Positions 53,436 to 63,239 of a stretch of DNA of 64,000 nucleotides are shown piece after piece. The notes beneath the pieces were generated by a model, which saw only the letters and a list, made by a program, of their open reading frames with translations, did no database searches and was not told where the DNA came from. The translations under genes and the position numbers were made by a program. The DNA lies in NCBI RefSeq assembly GCF_001436735.1, contig NZ_AYZE01000008.1, forward strand, positions 268,058 to 332,057, in the 5' to 3' direction. Position 1 is the stretch's first letter, and each line of letters opens with the position of its first letter. Origin of the DNA: Liquorilactobacillus cacaonum DSM 21116. Its GTDB lineage: Bacteria; Bacillota; Bacilli; Lactobacillales; Lactobacillaceae.

Positions 53436-53443
53436 TTCCTTCT

Positions 53444-54559
53444 TTACTTAAGGCGCTTTATTCGTTGTGTAGGTGATAAAATATTTGTAATTCTAATACC
53501 AAAGTTTTCATTAATTACCACAACTTCACCAGTTGCAATTGGTTTACCATTAAGTAAAATTTCAAGTGGTTCATCCGTTAACCTATCTAGTTCAATAACA
53601 GAACCCGTTCCAAAAGACAATATATCGCGTACTTTTTTCTCACTTCTACCTAAGACAACACTTAGATTTAGCGGAACATCTAATAACAATTCAAGGTTAT
53701 CGCCTTCCGCCTTTTGTTCATCATTTAACACCTGAAACTCTGGCTTACTTACTTTAACAGTTTTTTCAGATGCACTGTTTCCTTGTTGTTGGGTAATAGT
53801 AGCTGTAGACTCTGTTTCTGCGATTTCTGTGGCATTTACTTCACCGAGAGAAATATTCTCTGTTTCTTCTTCATTTCTAACAATTGTCGCCTTATCAGAA
53901 AGCATTGCTTTTGAAATATCTTCCACCATATCTGCTGTAAAAATCTGCATGATTTCACTTTCAATTAGCCCCTCAACAGATAATGAAAATGAAATACGAT
54001 AGACATCAGCTTTACTATCAAGACTATCATAATGGACAACTTCTGGATTTTCCCATAATTTAACGTTTGGGGGCAATATATCAACCTTACGATTTATCAT
54101 GGTTGCCATAGATGTTGATGCTGAACCAATCATTTGATTCATTGCTTCAGCTACTGCACTCAACTCTAAATCAGTAAACTGCTCATTTTCTGGTTTGCCA
54201 TCTCCTCCCATCATTAAATCTACAATTATAATTGCATCTTTAACTTCAAGTAGCAGAAGGTTAGAACCTACTAATCCCTCTTTGAAACCCACAACTGTTG
54301 AAACTTTAGGTGTATCAATAACACCTAAAATATCACCAAATTTTGTGGACTCAACCCGAGGAGTCGTAATACTTACACGTTTATTCAAAATAGATGATAA
54401 TGTCGTTGCCGCTTGGGACATCGATATATTCCCTACTTCTCCAATAATATCTTGCTTCGTTTTCTCATCAATATCGTCTTTTGTTTCGGTAGTAGCATCA
54501 GTTGTAGTTGCCCCTGCCATCATTGCATCAATTTCTTCTTGTGATAGACTGTCACTCAT
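53444..54559 (-). CDS. fliY: Flagellar switch protein FliY (CheC-like phosphatase plus FliN domain)
   Basis: A 371-residue fusion protein. Residues 1-16 (SDSLSQEEIDAMM) form a CheY-P-binding peptide like that of FliM. The CheC-like part has both active-site pairs, Glu 41/Asn 44 (EVGN) and Glu 138/Asn 141 (EAMN). The C-terminal SpoA/FliN domain (DVPLNLSVVLGRSEKKVRDILSF, in part) joins the C-ring. It dephosphorylates CheY-P at the motor. It overlaps fliM by the ATGA pattern. Confidence 0.92.
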   Translation of the reverse strand: MSDSLSQEEIDAMMAGATTTDATTETKDDIDEKTKQDIIGEVGNISMSQAATTLSSILNKRVSITTPRVESTKFGDILGVIDTPKVSTVVGFKEGLVGSNLLLLEVKDAIIIVDLMMGGDGKPENEQFTDLELSAVAEAMNQMIGSASTSMATMINRKVDILPPNVKLWENPEVVHYDSLDSKADVYRISFSLSVEGLIESEIMQIFTADMVEDISKAMLSDKATIVRNEEETENISLGEVNATEIAETESTATITQQQGNSASEKTVKVSKPEFQVLNDEQKAEGDNLELLLDVPLNLSVVLGRSEKKVRDILSFGTGSVIELDRLTDEPLEILLNGKPIATGEVVVINENFGIRITNILSPTQRIKRLK

Positions 54560-55554
54560 TGAGTCTCCCCCTCTAACTTGTCGATTAATTCTATAGCAAT
54601 CTGATTATTTTTTTTACCTAATTTGACACTATAATACGGACTGCCTCCGACATATGAATCAAGCGGCTCGTTAATCTTGCTGTCTAGTTTCAAAATGTCA
54701 CCCGGCTCTAAGTGCAAAAAGTTCGATAATTCTATTTCTGATTCTCCAAGAACTACTTGCAAATCAAGGGGAATATTATTCATACTTTGTTTTAAGTTAC
54801 GTTCATCATTTGCACTATATTCTTGGTTTGAATCAAACCAATTATGAAAACTCAGCTTATCAGTAAGTCCTTCAAAGAATACGTAAGGTACACAGATATT
54901 AATAAAGCTATCAATCCCGCCTATTCTAACAGTAAATGTTATCATAACCACAGGTTCATTTGGTGACATATTCTGAAGTAATTGTGGATTACTATCTAAC
55001 TCATCAAACTCAGTCTGTAATTCAATAATATCCTTCCATACATTCTCATAAATCTTTGTCATCTCAACAACAATCTCTTTTAAGAGTATCAGTTCAATAT
55101 CTGTAAATGAATCTTTTGCTTTAACAAATAAATTATCTTGCTTACCAATATCCACTCCGCCGCAAAGTAATTCTACAATCAACATACAAAGCTGTGGATT
55201 TATTTCTAAAATTTGAATACCTTTTAACGGTTCAGAATGGAAAAGACCCAGTAAAGTAAATCGTGGCACAGAATGAATAAATTCATCATAACTGACTTGT
55301 TCAATAGATGCTAAATTAAGATTAATAGTCGAACGCAAGAGTGTCGAAAGAACATTACTACTGACCTTAGAAAAGTCCTCGAAAATCATGTGTAATGTAT
55401 TGACATACTCTTTGGGCAGCTTTGTCGGTCTTCTGAAATCATAGCTCTTTACTTTAAGTTCTTCTTCTTTTTCAGCTTTTTCTTCTACGATTTCACCGTT
55501 GTTCATTGCGTTCAACAGAGAATCAATTTCTTGTTGTGTCAATACTTGGTCCAC
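54556..55554 (-). CDS. fliM: Flagellar motor switch protein FliM
   Basis: A 332-residue switch protein. It begins with the CheY-P-binding peptide DQVLTQQEIDSLLNAM, continues with the middle domain (LHMIFEDFSKVSSNVLS, FHSEPLKGIQILEINPQLCMLIVELL) and ends in a SpoA domain. It sets rotation sense with FliY. The next gene, fliY, overlaps its stop. Confidence 0.94.
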   Translation of the reverse strand: MDQVLTQQEIDSLLNAMNNGEIVEEKAEKEEELKVKSYDFRRPTKLPKEYVNTLHMIFEDFSKVSSNVLSTLLRSTINLNLASIEQVSYDEFIHSVPRFTLLGLFHSEPLKGIQILEINPQLCMLIVELLCGGVDIGKQDNLFVKAKDSFTDIELILLKEIVVEMTKIYENVWKDIIELQTEFDELDSNPQLLQNMSPNEPVVMITFTVRIGGIDSFINICVPYVFFEGLTDKLSFHNWFDSNQEYSANDERNLKQSMNNIPLDLQVVLGESEIELSNFLHLEPGDILKLDSKINEPLDSYVGGSPYYSVKLGKKNNQIAIELIDKLEGETQ

Positions 55555-55570
55555 TTTGATCCCTCACTTA

Positions 55571-55969
55571 TCAAAAAATCAGTTGATTTATCTCTATAAT
55601 ACTTGCTACATTTTCTGCTACAGTTGTTGCACCAATATAATACTTTTTGTCTGACGTACTCCCAAGTTGAATTTGGTCTTGTTCTATATCAACAACTTTC
55701 AATACTTCATCTATCAATAATCCCTTACGATTATCCTCATCCTTCATTATCAATATATTCATTTTTTTCTCAATTGGCGCCAAGTCAATTAACTCCGCCA
55801 AGCCTACTACTGTTAAAACACTGCCTCTTAAATTTATTAAACCCTGTACCCACTTGGGTGCTAGCGGGATTTCTGTTATTTCAACAGTATCAATCACTTC
55901 TTCAACTGTTTCTGCTGAAACCATAAAATTTTGCTGGTTCATTTTAAAGAGAATCATTTGCACAGCCAA
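55571..55969 (-). CDS. cheW: Chemotaxis coupling protein CheW (first copy)
   Basis: A 132-residue CheW. Motifs ITEIPLAPKWVQGLINLRGSVLTVVGLAELIDL (in part) and VLKVVDIEQDQIQLG are diagnostic. It links receptors to CheA. The start may be TTG at 55969, four bases after AGGAG, or GTG at 55963; the ribosome site cannot decide. A second cheW lies near the receptor gene. Confidence 0.9.
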   Translation of the reverse strand: MAVQMILFKMNQQNFMVSAETVEEVIDTVEITEIPLAPKWVQGLINLRGSVLTVVGLAELIDLAPIEKKMNILIMKDEDNRKGLLIDEVLKVVDIEQDQIQLGSTSDKKYYIGATTVAENVASIIEINQLIF

Positions 55970-55983
55970 ACATCTCCTAACGT

Positions 55984-56346
55984 CTAAGATAGTGCCTTGT
56001 CTAAAGCCTTGATAACTCGATCTGTATCAAAAGGCTTAACAATAAAGTCAACCGCACCTGCTCGAATTGCCTCCATGACCATGCCTTGTTGTCCCATCGC
56101 GCTACACATGACAACTTTTGCATTACCATCAAAACTTTTAATTAATTTTAAAGCCTCAATTCCATCAACTTCAGGCATCGTAATATCCATCGTAACTAAA
56201 TCTGGTTTTGTGGCTTGATACTTGTCAAAAGCATCTTGTCCATTTTCAGCTTCTTCTGCAACTTCATACCCATTTTTTTCTAAGATATCCCTTAGTTTCA
56301 TCCTCATAAAAACCGCATCATCAACAATTAAGACTCTTTTTGTCAT
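55984..56346 (-). CDS. cheY: Chemotaxis response regulator CheY
   Basis: A 120-residue receiver domain with Asp 9/Asp 10, phosphoacceptor Asp 54 (TMDITMPEVDG), Ser 82 and Lys 104 (VKPF). It carries the signal from CheA to FliM/FliY. It lies between cheC and cheW. Confidence 0.95.
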   Translation of the reverse strand: MTKRVLIVDDAVFMRMKLRDILEKNGYEVAEEAENGQDAFDKYQATKPDLVTMDITMPEVDGIEALKLIKSFDGNAKVVMCSAMGQQGMVMEAIRAGAVDFIVKPFDTDRVIKALDKALS

Positions 56347-56359
56347 TTTATTGCTCCTT

Positions 56360-56947
56360 TCAAATTCGTAAAGATTCTATCATTTTATTCAAAACGCCTT
56401 GCTCCGGTATTAAAAATAATGATGAATCAATTTTTTCATCTGCATATATAAACTCATTTCTCATAATCATTAGTTGATCATCATAATGTTCTAATGCTAG
56501 GTAAGAGCTGCTAATAATAGCGCCAAAGTAATCTTCTTGTGTCCGTGGCACTGATGTTTGTATTTCTGCATTCAACAATCCTTCAATTGCACTCAAGAAT
56601 GAATTAGTTACTATATTAGTCAATTCACTAATTGCCGATATTTCCAACTCACCTGCTGCTTCATCTTCACCTAACAGCAACTTGACCAATTTCCCAACTG
56701 ATTTATCCGGTATTACTAGCAGAAAAACCCCACTATAATCGCCACTAAAATTACTGATAGTAGCTTGAACCTCATCGTCTTCCAGATATATTTCTTTAAA
56801 TAGTTCATGATAACTAAAAAAACTGATTTCAGGAACACGCATATTAATTTTTTGATTAACAAGTTGCGAAATGCTTGTTGCTGCATTTCCACCACCAATA
56901 TTTATAATTTCTTTTATTGCGTCTAATTCAGTGTCAGAATATTCCAT
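56360..56947 (-). CDS. cheC: CheY-P phosphatase CheC
   Basis: A 195-residue CheC protein with two active-site motifs: EIIN at residues 13-16 within IKEIINIGGGNAATS and ELTN in ISELTNIVTNSF. It dephosphorylates CheY-P and is stimulated by CheD, which is encoded downstream of cheB. Its ATG overlaps the cheA stop (TAATG). Both pairs of catalytic residues are intact. Confidence 0.9.
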   Translation of the reverse strand: MEYSDTELDAIKEIINIGGGNAATSISQLVNQKINMRVPEISFFSYHELFKEIYLEDDEVQATISNFSGDYSGVFLLVIPDKSVGKLVKLLLGEDEAAGELEISAISELTNIVTNSFLSAIEGLLNAEIQTSVPRTQEDYFGAIISSSYLALEHYDDQLMIMRNEFIYADEKIDSSLFLIPEQGVLNKMIESLRI

Positions 56948-58998
56948 TAGTTTTTAGCCAGTTTACCTTGACAAATAGCATTAACGTCTAAGATGAGTGC
57001 AATGGAACCATTCCCAAAAATTGTCGCACCCTGAAATTTATTAATTTTCTGGATAATAGCATCAATTTTCTTAATTACAATTTCTTGTTGTCCAATTAAC
57101 TCGTTCACCAATACTGCAAAATACTGCTTATCACTCTTAACAACAATTGCAAATTGTTTAGCATTTTCCTCATTCTTTAAGCCTAGGACTTTGTCTACTC
57201 TAACAACTGGTATTAATCCTTCTTGGTACTCTACTACTTCTTTATCCATACTAGTGATTATTTCTTTTTCTTGAATCATAACAACACGTTCAACAACATC
57301 TAACGGAATCGCAAAACTCTCTTTTGCGACTCTTACCATCAAAGCTTGAATTATTGATAATGTTAACGGTAACTTAATTACAAACTTAGTCCCAACATGA
57401 AGTTCCGTCTTCATTTCCAAGGAGCCACCTAGATCATTGATTTTAGCCATCACCGCATCTAATCCGACACCTCGGCCAGAAATATTAGTAATTGTTTTAG
57501 CAGTTGAAAATCCTGGATGGAAAATTAGATTAATTAATTCATCATCTGTCATTCCTGTTGTATCAATTCCCTTGCTTTCAGCACTTTCTTTCATGACTTG
57601 TGGATCTAGTCCTTTACCATCATCTTCAAGAGTGATATTAACCTGGTTTCCTTCTTGGTATGCAGATAATTTAATTATTCCCTTTTCAGGTTTCCCAAAT
57701 TTACGGCGGGTTTCCGTATTTTCAATTCCATGATCTGCAGAATTACGTAATAAATGTATCAAAGGTTCACTCAATTCAGAAACTACTGTCTTATCCAACT
57801 CAGTTTCTTCCCCTTCAACAATTAATTCCATATTCTTATCGAGTTCTCTAGCTAAATCTCTTACCATACGTGGGAATCTACTGAATACTACACTCACCTG
57901 CTGCATTCTAATCTTCAAAACTAAATCCTGTAGCTCTGACGTTAAACGTGAAACTTGTTCCAAAGAATCCTTAACTTCGGTTGCAGCGTTTCTTCTATTT
58001 GCGTCATCAAGTTGATTGCGATAAACTACTAGCTCAGAAACTAAATTCAAAAATAAATCTAGACGTGATAAATCGACCCTAATAGACTGATTTCTTGCTG
58101 CATTCTGATGTTTACTTGCTTTATTATCTTCCTTTTTCTTTGTAGCCTCAGTATTTGCCTTCTTAGGTATCTTTTTAGCTGTCCCAGAAGGTTTCGCCGT
58201 TTCTGCCTGTTCATTGTCAGATATAGACTTAGAGCTATCAAATTCCTCTACAATAAAAGTATCAATTTCACTATTACTATTAATATTTGCTTCAACTTGT
58301 TCTTGGGTTCCCTTGGTTAAATAGATTAACTTAAAGTCTGTGTCAAATTCACCATTTTCAAGTAAGTCTGCAGTCGGTTCTGTATAGATTACATCGCCTT
58401 CTTGTTCTAAATGCTCGATTATTAGAAATGCTCTTGGTCCTTTGAGCATGGACTCTTTATCTATTCGAATTGCAACTGTAAATGCATTATATCCTTGTGC
58501 TCTTGCCTTTTTCACAGTATCTGTATCTGCGTCATCACTGTTACTTAAAACTATGGTAAGCTCTTTATCCTTAGAATCTGTACTTTTAGCTTCCACAGTT
58601 GCTGTTCCATCAACACTTTTTTCAACATTAATTAACTTCTCTAATAACTCACCAATTTGGTCTTCTGATAGTTCTTTATCATTACGTAAGTCCTCTACCA
58701 GTTGTGACAGCTTGTCCAAGCACTCAAATATCAATGATATGTACTCGCTTGTGACCATCAATTTACCAGATTTGAAAAAATCAAAAAGGTTCTCCATTTT
58801 ATGAGTTAGCTTTGTCATCACGTCATAACCCATTGTTGCGGACATGCCTTTTAAGGTATGTGCTGCTCTAAAAATTTCATTGATTAAATCTATATTTTCG
58901 GGTTCACTTTCCAATTCTAGGACATCATCGTTTAACTTTTGGAGATTGTCGTCACTTTCTTCAAAAAATAGGTTACGGTATACGCTATTGTCGTCCAT
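56947..58998 (-). CDS. cheA: Chemotaxis histidine kinase CheA
   Basis: A 683-residue kinase. P1 has the phosphorylated His 47 in AAHTLKGMS; a P2-like CheY-binding region and a Lys/Ala-rich linker follow; then P3 dimerisation helices, the P4 ATPase with the N-box HLLRNSADHG and G-box GRGVGLDAV, and the P5 CheW-like domain at the end. Full-length and typical. It follows cheR by 20 bases. Confidence 0.96.
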   Translation of the reverse strand: MDDNSVYRNLFFEESDDNLQKLNDDVLELESEPENIDLINEIFRAAHTLKGMSATMGYDVMTKLTHKMENLFDFFKSGKLMVTSEYISLIFECLDKLSQLVEDLRNDKELSEDQIGELLEKLINVEKSVDGTATVEAKSTDSKDKELTIVLSNSDDADTDTVKKARAQGYNAFTVAIRIDKESMLKGPRAFLIIEHLEQEGDVIYTEPTADLLENGEFDTDFKLIYLTKGTQEQVEANINSNSEIDTFIVEEFDSSKSISDNEQAETAKPSGTAKKIPKKANTEATKKKEDNKASKHQNAARNQSIRVDLSRLDLFLNLVSELVVYRNQLDDANRRNAATEVKDSLEQVSRLTSELQDLVLKIRMQQVSVVFSRFPRMVRDLARELDKNMELIVEGEETELDKTVVSELSEPLIHLLRNSADHGIENTETRRKFGKPEKGIIKLSAYQEGNQVNITLEDDGKGLDPQVMKESAESKGIDTTGMTDDELINLIFHPGFSTAKTITNISGRGVGLDAVMAKINDLGGSLEMKTELHVGTKFVIKLPLTLSIIQALMVRVAKESFAIPLDVVERVVMIQEKEIITSMDKEVVEYQEGLIPVVRVDKVLGLKNEENAKQFAIVVKSDKQYFAVLVNELIGQQEIVIKKIDAIIQKINKFQGATIFGNGSIALILDVNAICQGKLAKN

Positions 58999-59018
58999 TA
59001 ATCAAATCTCCTTCCATA

Positions 59019-59792
59019 TTAGATTTTCCTATATATAAAAGTCTCAACTTTTTCAAGATTAAATTTACTAGGCTCATTAATTGTTTCCGTTGCTCCAGTA
59101 AATAACAAACCACCTTTACTAAGAGACTCACTAAACTTTCGATAAACTTCGTCACGCGCCTCTAATTTAAAATAAATAGTAACATTCCGGCACACTATTA
59201 CTTGAACATCTTTCGGATATCGACTCCCTAATAAATCTTGTTTTTCAAAAGACACAAATTTTTTTATTTCATCTTTTACAACATATTTATCAGTATCTAT
59301 CTCACTAAAATATTTTATTAAATCAGCCTGTGCTATATTCGTTAACTCAGTTTTTGTATATTTGCCTTGCTTAGCTCTTGCAAGAATATTATCATCGATA
59401 TCTGTTGCAATAATGTTGGTATTTCTTACTTTATTTCTATCTAAAATCATTGCTAAAGAATACGGCTCCGCACCCGTTGAACAAGCAGCACTCCACATTT
59501 TTATATGATCAAAATTAGGAACAACATTTTGCAAAAAGCAATTTTCGAATAATTCAAATATTTCTTTGTTTCTGAAAAAGTCTGTGACATTAATTGTTAT
59601 GTGCTTTACAAATGCATTATACGCATCTCGATCTTTTTCAAGAATAAGCGCATAATCCTCGATTGTTTTAGCTCCTGAAGAATTCATAATATTTGTTATT
59701 CTACGTTGCATTTGTTGATCTTTGTAGTTATTCAAATCAATTCCTACATGCTCTAATACCCATTTATTGAAGAAAATAAAATTCTGTTCCAT
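59019..59792 (-). CDS. cheR: Chemotaxis receptor methyltransferase CheR
   Basis: A 257-residue SAM-dependent methyltransferase that adds methyl groups to receptor glutamates. WSAACSTGAEPYSLAM and VICRNVTIYF are the characteristic SAM and CheR signatures. The start at 59792 (MEQNFIF) is five bases after GGGTG and overlaps the cheB stop; TTG at 59804 is a longer alternative without ribosome site. Confidence 0.93.
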   Translation of the reverse strand: MEQNFIFFNKWVLEHVGIDLNNYKDQQMQRRITNIMNSSGAKTIEDYALILEKDRDAYNAFVKHITINVTDFFRNKEIFELFENCFLQNVVPNFDHIKMWSAACSTGAEPYSLAMILDRNKVRNTNIIATDIDDNILARAKQGKYTKTELTNIAQADLIKYFSEIDTDKYVVKDEIKKFVSFEKQDLLGSRYPKDVQVIVCRNVTIYFKLEARDEVYRKFSESLSKGGLLFTGATETINEPSKFNLEKVETFIYRKI

Positions 59793-59796
59793 CATC

Positions 59797-60801
59797 TCAC
59801 CCAATCATTTGTTGCAATCTTTGGCTTATTTCATCCAAACTTAGAACTTCATCAACGACACCCGCCTCGATTACGCTACGTGGCATCCCAAAAATAACAC
59901 TGCTCTGCTCATCTTGTGAGACTGTATAGCCTCCAAAATTTTTAATTCTACTCATACCAATTGTTCCGTCTTTCCCCATACCAGTCAGAATGATACCAGC
60001 AAGTTGGCTTTTATAAGTATCTGCAGCTGAGATAAACAAATTATCAACTGCCGGCCTTGTTCCATTTTGCTTAGGTCCTTGATTTAAAGATATTTTGCCG
60101 TTTCTCACCACCATATGAAAGTCACCTGGAGCAATATATATCTTGGATTCAATTTTCATCCCATCTTTTGCCTCAACCACTTCACTTTTGCTTCCCATAT
60201 TTAATCGTTCAGCAAACGAAGTTGTAAATCCCTTAGGCATATGTTGAACAATTAATATCGGTATCCTCGTAGTAGTATTTAGTGATTGAATTATTTTCAG
60301 TAATGTCTTAGGGCCTCCTGTTGATGCACCAATCACTACAGCTCTCAGAGTACTAAAATCATTTTCTACTTTTCTTTTACTCACAAAAGGATTAACTCCA
60401 CTGGCCGGATCACTTCTTATCCCACTATTAATTCCTCTGATTTTTGTCAAGAACTCTTCCAACCAACTATTCTCCAAATTCAGTAGGTTATTTGGTTTTT
60501 CGATAAAATCAGTAGCACCTTTAGCTAAAGCCTCAATTGTATTTTCTTTTTTACTTAATGCACTCAAAATAATTACTGGGACATCATTTGTTCGTCGAAT
60601 TATTTTCAGTGCTTCCAACCCATTCATTGTTGGCATCTCAATGTCCATCAGCACCAAATCATAATTATTTTGATTAATCATTTCGACTGCTTGTTTACCA
60701 TTTCGGGCAGTATCTGCCACATGCAAGTCAGTCTGTTCTTCAACGATATCTGTAACTACTTTTCGCATAAATGCTGAATCATCAACAACTAAAATATTCA
60801 T
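59797..60801 (-). CDS. cheB: Protein-glutamate methylesterase/response regulator CheB
   Basis: A 334-residue enzyme. The receiver domain has acceptor Asp 53 (LMDIEMPTM); the esterase domain has Ser 160 (GASTGGPKT), His 187 (VQHMPKGF) and Asp 278 (GMGKDGT). It removes receptor methyl groups. It precedes cheR and follows cheD by 13 bases. Confidence 0.96.
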   Translation of the reverse strand: MNILVVDDSAFMRKVVTDIVEEQTDLHVADTARNGKQAVEMINQNNYDLVLMDIEMPTMNGLEALKIIRRTNDVPVIILSALSKKENTIEALAKGATDFIEKPNNLLNLENSWLEEFLTKIRGINSGIRSDPASGVNPFVSKRKVENDFSTLRAVVIGASTGGPKTLLKIIQSLNTTTRIPILIVQHMPKGFTTSFAERLNMGSKSEVVEAKDGMKIESKIYIAPGDFHMVVRNGKISLNQGPKQNGTRPAVDNLFISAADTYKSQLAGIILTGMGKDGTIGMSRIKNFGGYTVSQDEQSSVIFGMPRSVIEAGVVDEVLSLDEISQRLQQMIG

Positions 60802-60814
60802 AAAATTCGTCTTT

Positions 60815-61309
60815 CTATATATATACTATTTCGTGGTTTACAATTCGAACCGTCGTTTTGAAGCTATTCAAATCGACTATCATTGTTCTCCCACTGTTTC
60901 CTCCGACGTGTTCTGAGATTATTGGTATATTCAAACTAGCTAAAGAATTTTTGACAGCTATAACATTACGTTCCCCGATGCTTAATCCTGATCCATTGAT
61001 AAAATTAAACATATTAGCTCCACCGACAATTTTCGCAGCTAAAACTGCATTAGGTGATTTTTTTTTAATTTGAGTCACCATTTCTGGAATTGCCAAATTT
61101 GCAAATTTAGCATTATTTAATGTCCCTTTATTTTCAAATGGTCCGCTATCAGGAAGCATTATATGACTTAGTCCCCCGATTTTTTTCTTCTTATCATAAA
61201 TGACTGTACCTACACAAGATCCAAGACCAATAGTTATTAATTTTTCAGTATTTGTTCCTAGCTTATACTCTGCAATTCCAACTTTTATTTCATTCTCTAG
61301 CGCTATCAT
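60815..61309 (-). CDS. cheD: Chemotaxis receptor deamidase CheD
   Basis: A 164-residue CheD. The catalytic Cys 32 (GLGSCVG) and His 49 (LSHIMLPD) are present; KIVGGANMF is typical. It deamidates receptor glutamines and activates CheC. ATG at 61309 lies eight bases after AAGG and overlaps the end of the second cheW. Confidence 0.92.
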   Translation of the reverse strand: MIALENEIKVGIAEYKLGTNTEKLITIGLGSCVGTVIYDKKKKIGGLSHIMLPDSGPFENKGTLNNAKFANLAIPEMVTQIKKKSPNAVLAAKIVGGANMFNFINGSGLSIGERNVIAVKNSLASLNIPIISEHVGGNSGRTMIVDLNSFKTTVRIVNHEIVYI

Positions 61310-61781
61310 CAAAACTACCTTCTACTGCAGTTTTTTCAAGCGCATCCCTTATTTGATTATCTTGCTTATTATCAAAGAGGTAGCTTAAATTAATTGAAAT
61401 TACAATATCTTCCTTAATTTTCAAGAACTTATCTACATAACTTCTTTTGAGGTTTGCTCTTTCTATTTCTGCCTCATACTCTGTCTCTGTCAACTCTGTA
61501 ATTGCCACAATTTCCTCAATCAGCAATCCTAATGAACTGTCTTGCCAGTTACATAGGATTACCTTAGAATTTGTCCTATCTTCGATTTTTTCACCAAATA
61601 GTTTATTTTTCAAATCAATAATAGGTGCCATTGTATTGTTATACTCAACTGCACCTAGGACATATTCAGGCACCTCAGGAAGAACTATCAACTTTGGAAT
61701 TTCAATTACCCTTCTAACTATGCTGACTGGCAGTGCAAACATTTGTTCATGACTTTTAAATACAATATACTGATCCAACAT
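61290..61781 (-). CDS. cheW: Chemotaxis coupling protein CheW (second copy)
   Basis: A 163-residue CheW-like protein. IPKLIVLPEVPEYVLGAVEYNNTMAPIIDLKNKLFG (in part) is the CheW core; the C-terminus is longer than in the first copy. It lies between the receptor gene and cheD, and may serve that receptor specifically. The pair of CheWs in one locus is common in Bacillus-type systems (CheV-like splitting of roles). Confidence 0.85.
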   Translation of the reverse strand: MLDQYIVFKSHEQMFALPVSIVRRVIEIPKLIVLPEVPEYVLGAVEYNNTMAPIIDLKNKLFGEKIEDRTNSKVILCNWQDSSLGLLIEEIVAITELTETEYEAEIERANLKRSYVDKFLKIKEDIVISINLSYLFDNKQDNQIRDALEKTAVEGSFDDSARE

Positions 61782-61810
61782 CTAAAGTCCTCTCCTTCAA
61801 ATTAACCTTT

Positions 61811-63121
61811 TCAAAGTTTAAAACTATCAACTTGAAATTTTAGAACATTTGCAATATTTTCAATTTCTTCAACTTTTTCCTCAAATTCCTTAACATTTAA
61901 CTGAAGCTCTTCGATATTTGAAGTTACTTTTTGTGTTCCTACTGATGTATCCGAAATAGCTGAAGAAATATTTTCTACCGAATTTCCAACCATATTTTTT
62001 TCTTCGATTAATGCTGCTACATTTTTCTCAATCTTCTGAATACTATCAATAAATTTTTTAATCAAAACTGAATTTTTCCTAGTCGAATCACTTATTTTAC
62101 CGATGTAGTCAGTTTGTTGTTCACTACTTTCATATGAGGTATTCAATGCAAGTGCCATATGCTCAGATTTATTTCTAATTAGGGTAATTATTTCTCTTAT
62201 GTTTTTTGTTGATTCACTACTTTGTTCAGCAAGACTTCGAACTTCTTCAGCAACAATTGCAAATCCTCTGCCTGCTTCTCCTGCTCTTGCTGCTTCAATT
62301 GAAGCATTAAGGGCTAATAAATTTGTCTGTTCAGAAATATCTGTGATTAATGCGACAATGTTACCGATACTCTGAATATCCTTATTCATCTCATCCATTT
62401 CCGTAACTAGTTGTGCTTGCGTCTTCCGTTCTTTTTCCCAGTTACTTGATACTTGGACCATCATTGTCGAATTACTTGTATTCTTCTTCTTTGAATCTTC
62501 GATATATTCATTCATTAATTCAATTTCACTATATATTTTTTCAATCTTATTAGAAAGCTCTTGCATATCATTAGCAGTCTGCTCTGCCTCTGCTGCTTGT
62601 GAGCCAGACGCTTCGGAAATATTTTCCATTGTTGCTTTAACCCCAGCAACAGAGTTATTGGCATTTGCTAAAATTGTACCTAGATTCAGAGCCATGCCAC
62701 TCATTTTAGTACTCTCACTTTTCATACCAACAATTACGGCCATAAAGGCATTTGCAAAGCTGTGTACATCCTCTTTTATTTTAAAAATTAGTGGATCATC
62801 TTTTTTGGCTGGGGTCAAGTCATCTAAACTAGACAAATCTCCTGAAACTAGCAGATTAATTTTTTGATGTATATACTCCAAATCTTTCTTATAAGGGTTC
62901 GCTGAAAGATAATTCAAAACAGTACATAAAACTAGATGCACCACTAATACAACTACTGCAAAAATAAAAAACTTAGTTCTCATTGCATTATCGCTACTTC
63001 CACTGATCAACATTAAATAGGCGATAACAAGCACAAAAAATGTGAAAATAACTGGTGTCAAGAACCTTATTCTGAACTTTACAGTTCTTTTCGGAACTTT
63101 CTTTAAATTTTTCCTGGACAT
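61811..63121 (-). CDS. Methyl-accepting chemotaxis protein lacking an external sensor domain
   Basis: A 436-residue receptor. Two membrane segments (about residues 21-40 and 51-70) are joined by only some ten residues, so there is no outer ligand domain. The cytoplasmic part has the conserved tip [23 protein letters not shown] and long coiled coils. It may sense an internal, membrane or energy state, or work through other receptors. Its own sigma-28 promoter is at 63206-63231. Confidence 0.9.
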   Translation of the reverse strand: MSRKNLKKVPKRTVKFRIRFLTPVIFTFFVLVIAYLMLISGSSDNAMRTKFFIFAVVVLVVHLVLCTVLNYLSANPYKKDLEYIHQKINLLVSGDLSSLDDLTPAKKDDPLIFKIKEDVHSFANAFMAVIVGMKSESTKMSGMALNLGTILANANNSVAGVKATMENISEASGSQAAEAEQTANDMQELSNKIEKIYSEIELMNEYIEDSKKKNTSNSTMMVQVSSNWEKERKTQAQLVTEMDEMNKDIQSIGNIVALITDISEQTNLLALNASIEAARAGEAGRGFAIVAEEVRSLAEQSSESTKNIREIITLIRNKSEHMALALNTSYESSEQQTDYIGKISDSTRKNSVLIKKFIDSIQKIEKNVAALIEEKNMVGNSVENISSAISDTSVGTQKVTSNIEELQLNVKEFEEKVEEIENIANVLKFQVDSFKL

Positions 63122-63205
63122 TATTTAATACCCCTTCCGACATGAACAACATATATTTAGGTTTGAGTAAGATTAGTCGAAAACTCACACAACTCTATGA
63201 CTCTC

Positions 63206-63231
63206 ATATCGGAAATTTATCAAAACTATTA
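63206..63231 (-). promoter_or_regulatory. Sigma-28 promoter of the mcp-che operon
   Basis: On the minus strand TAAT (63231-63228), 15-base spacer, CCGATAT (63212-63206). It is placed between ftsE-like and mcp. Confidence 0.65.
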
Positions 63232-63239
63232 AGACTTCA

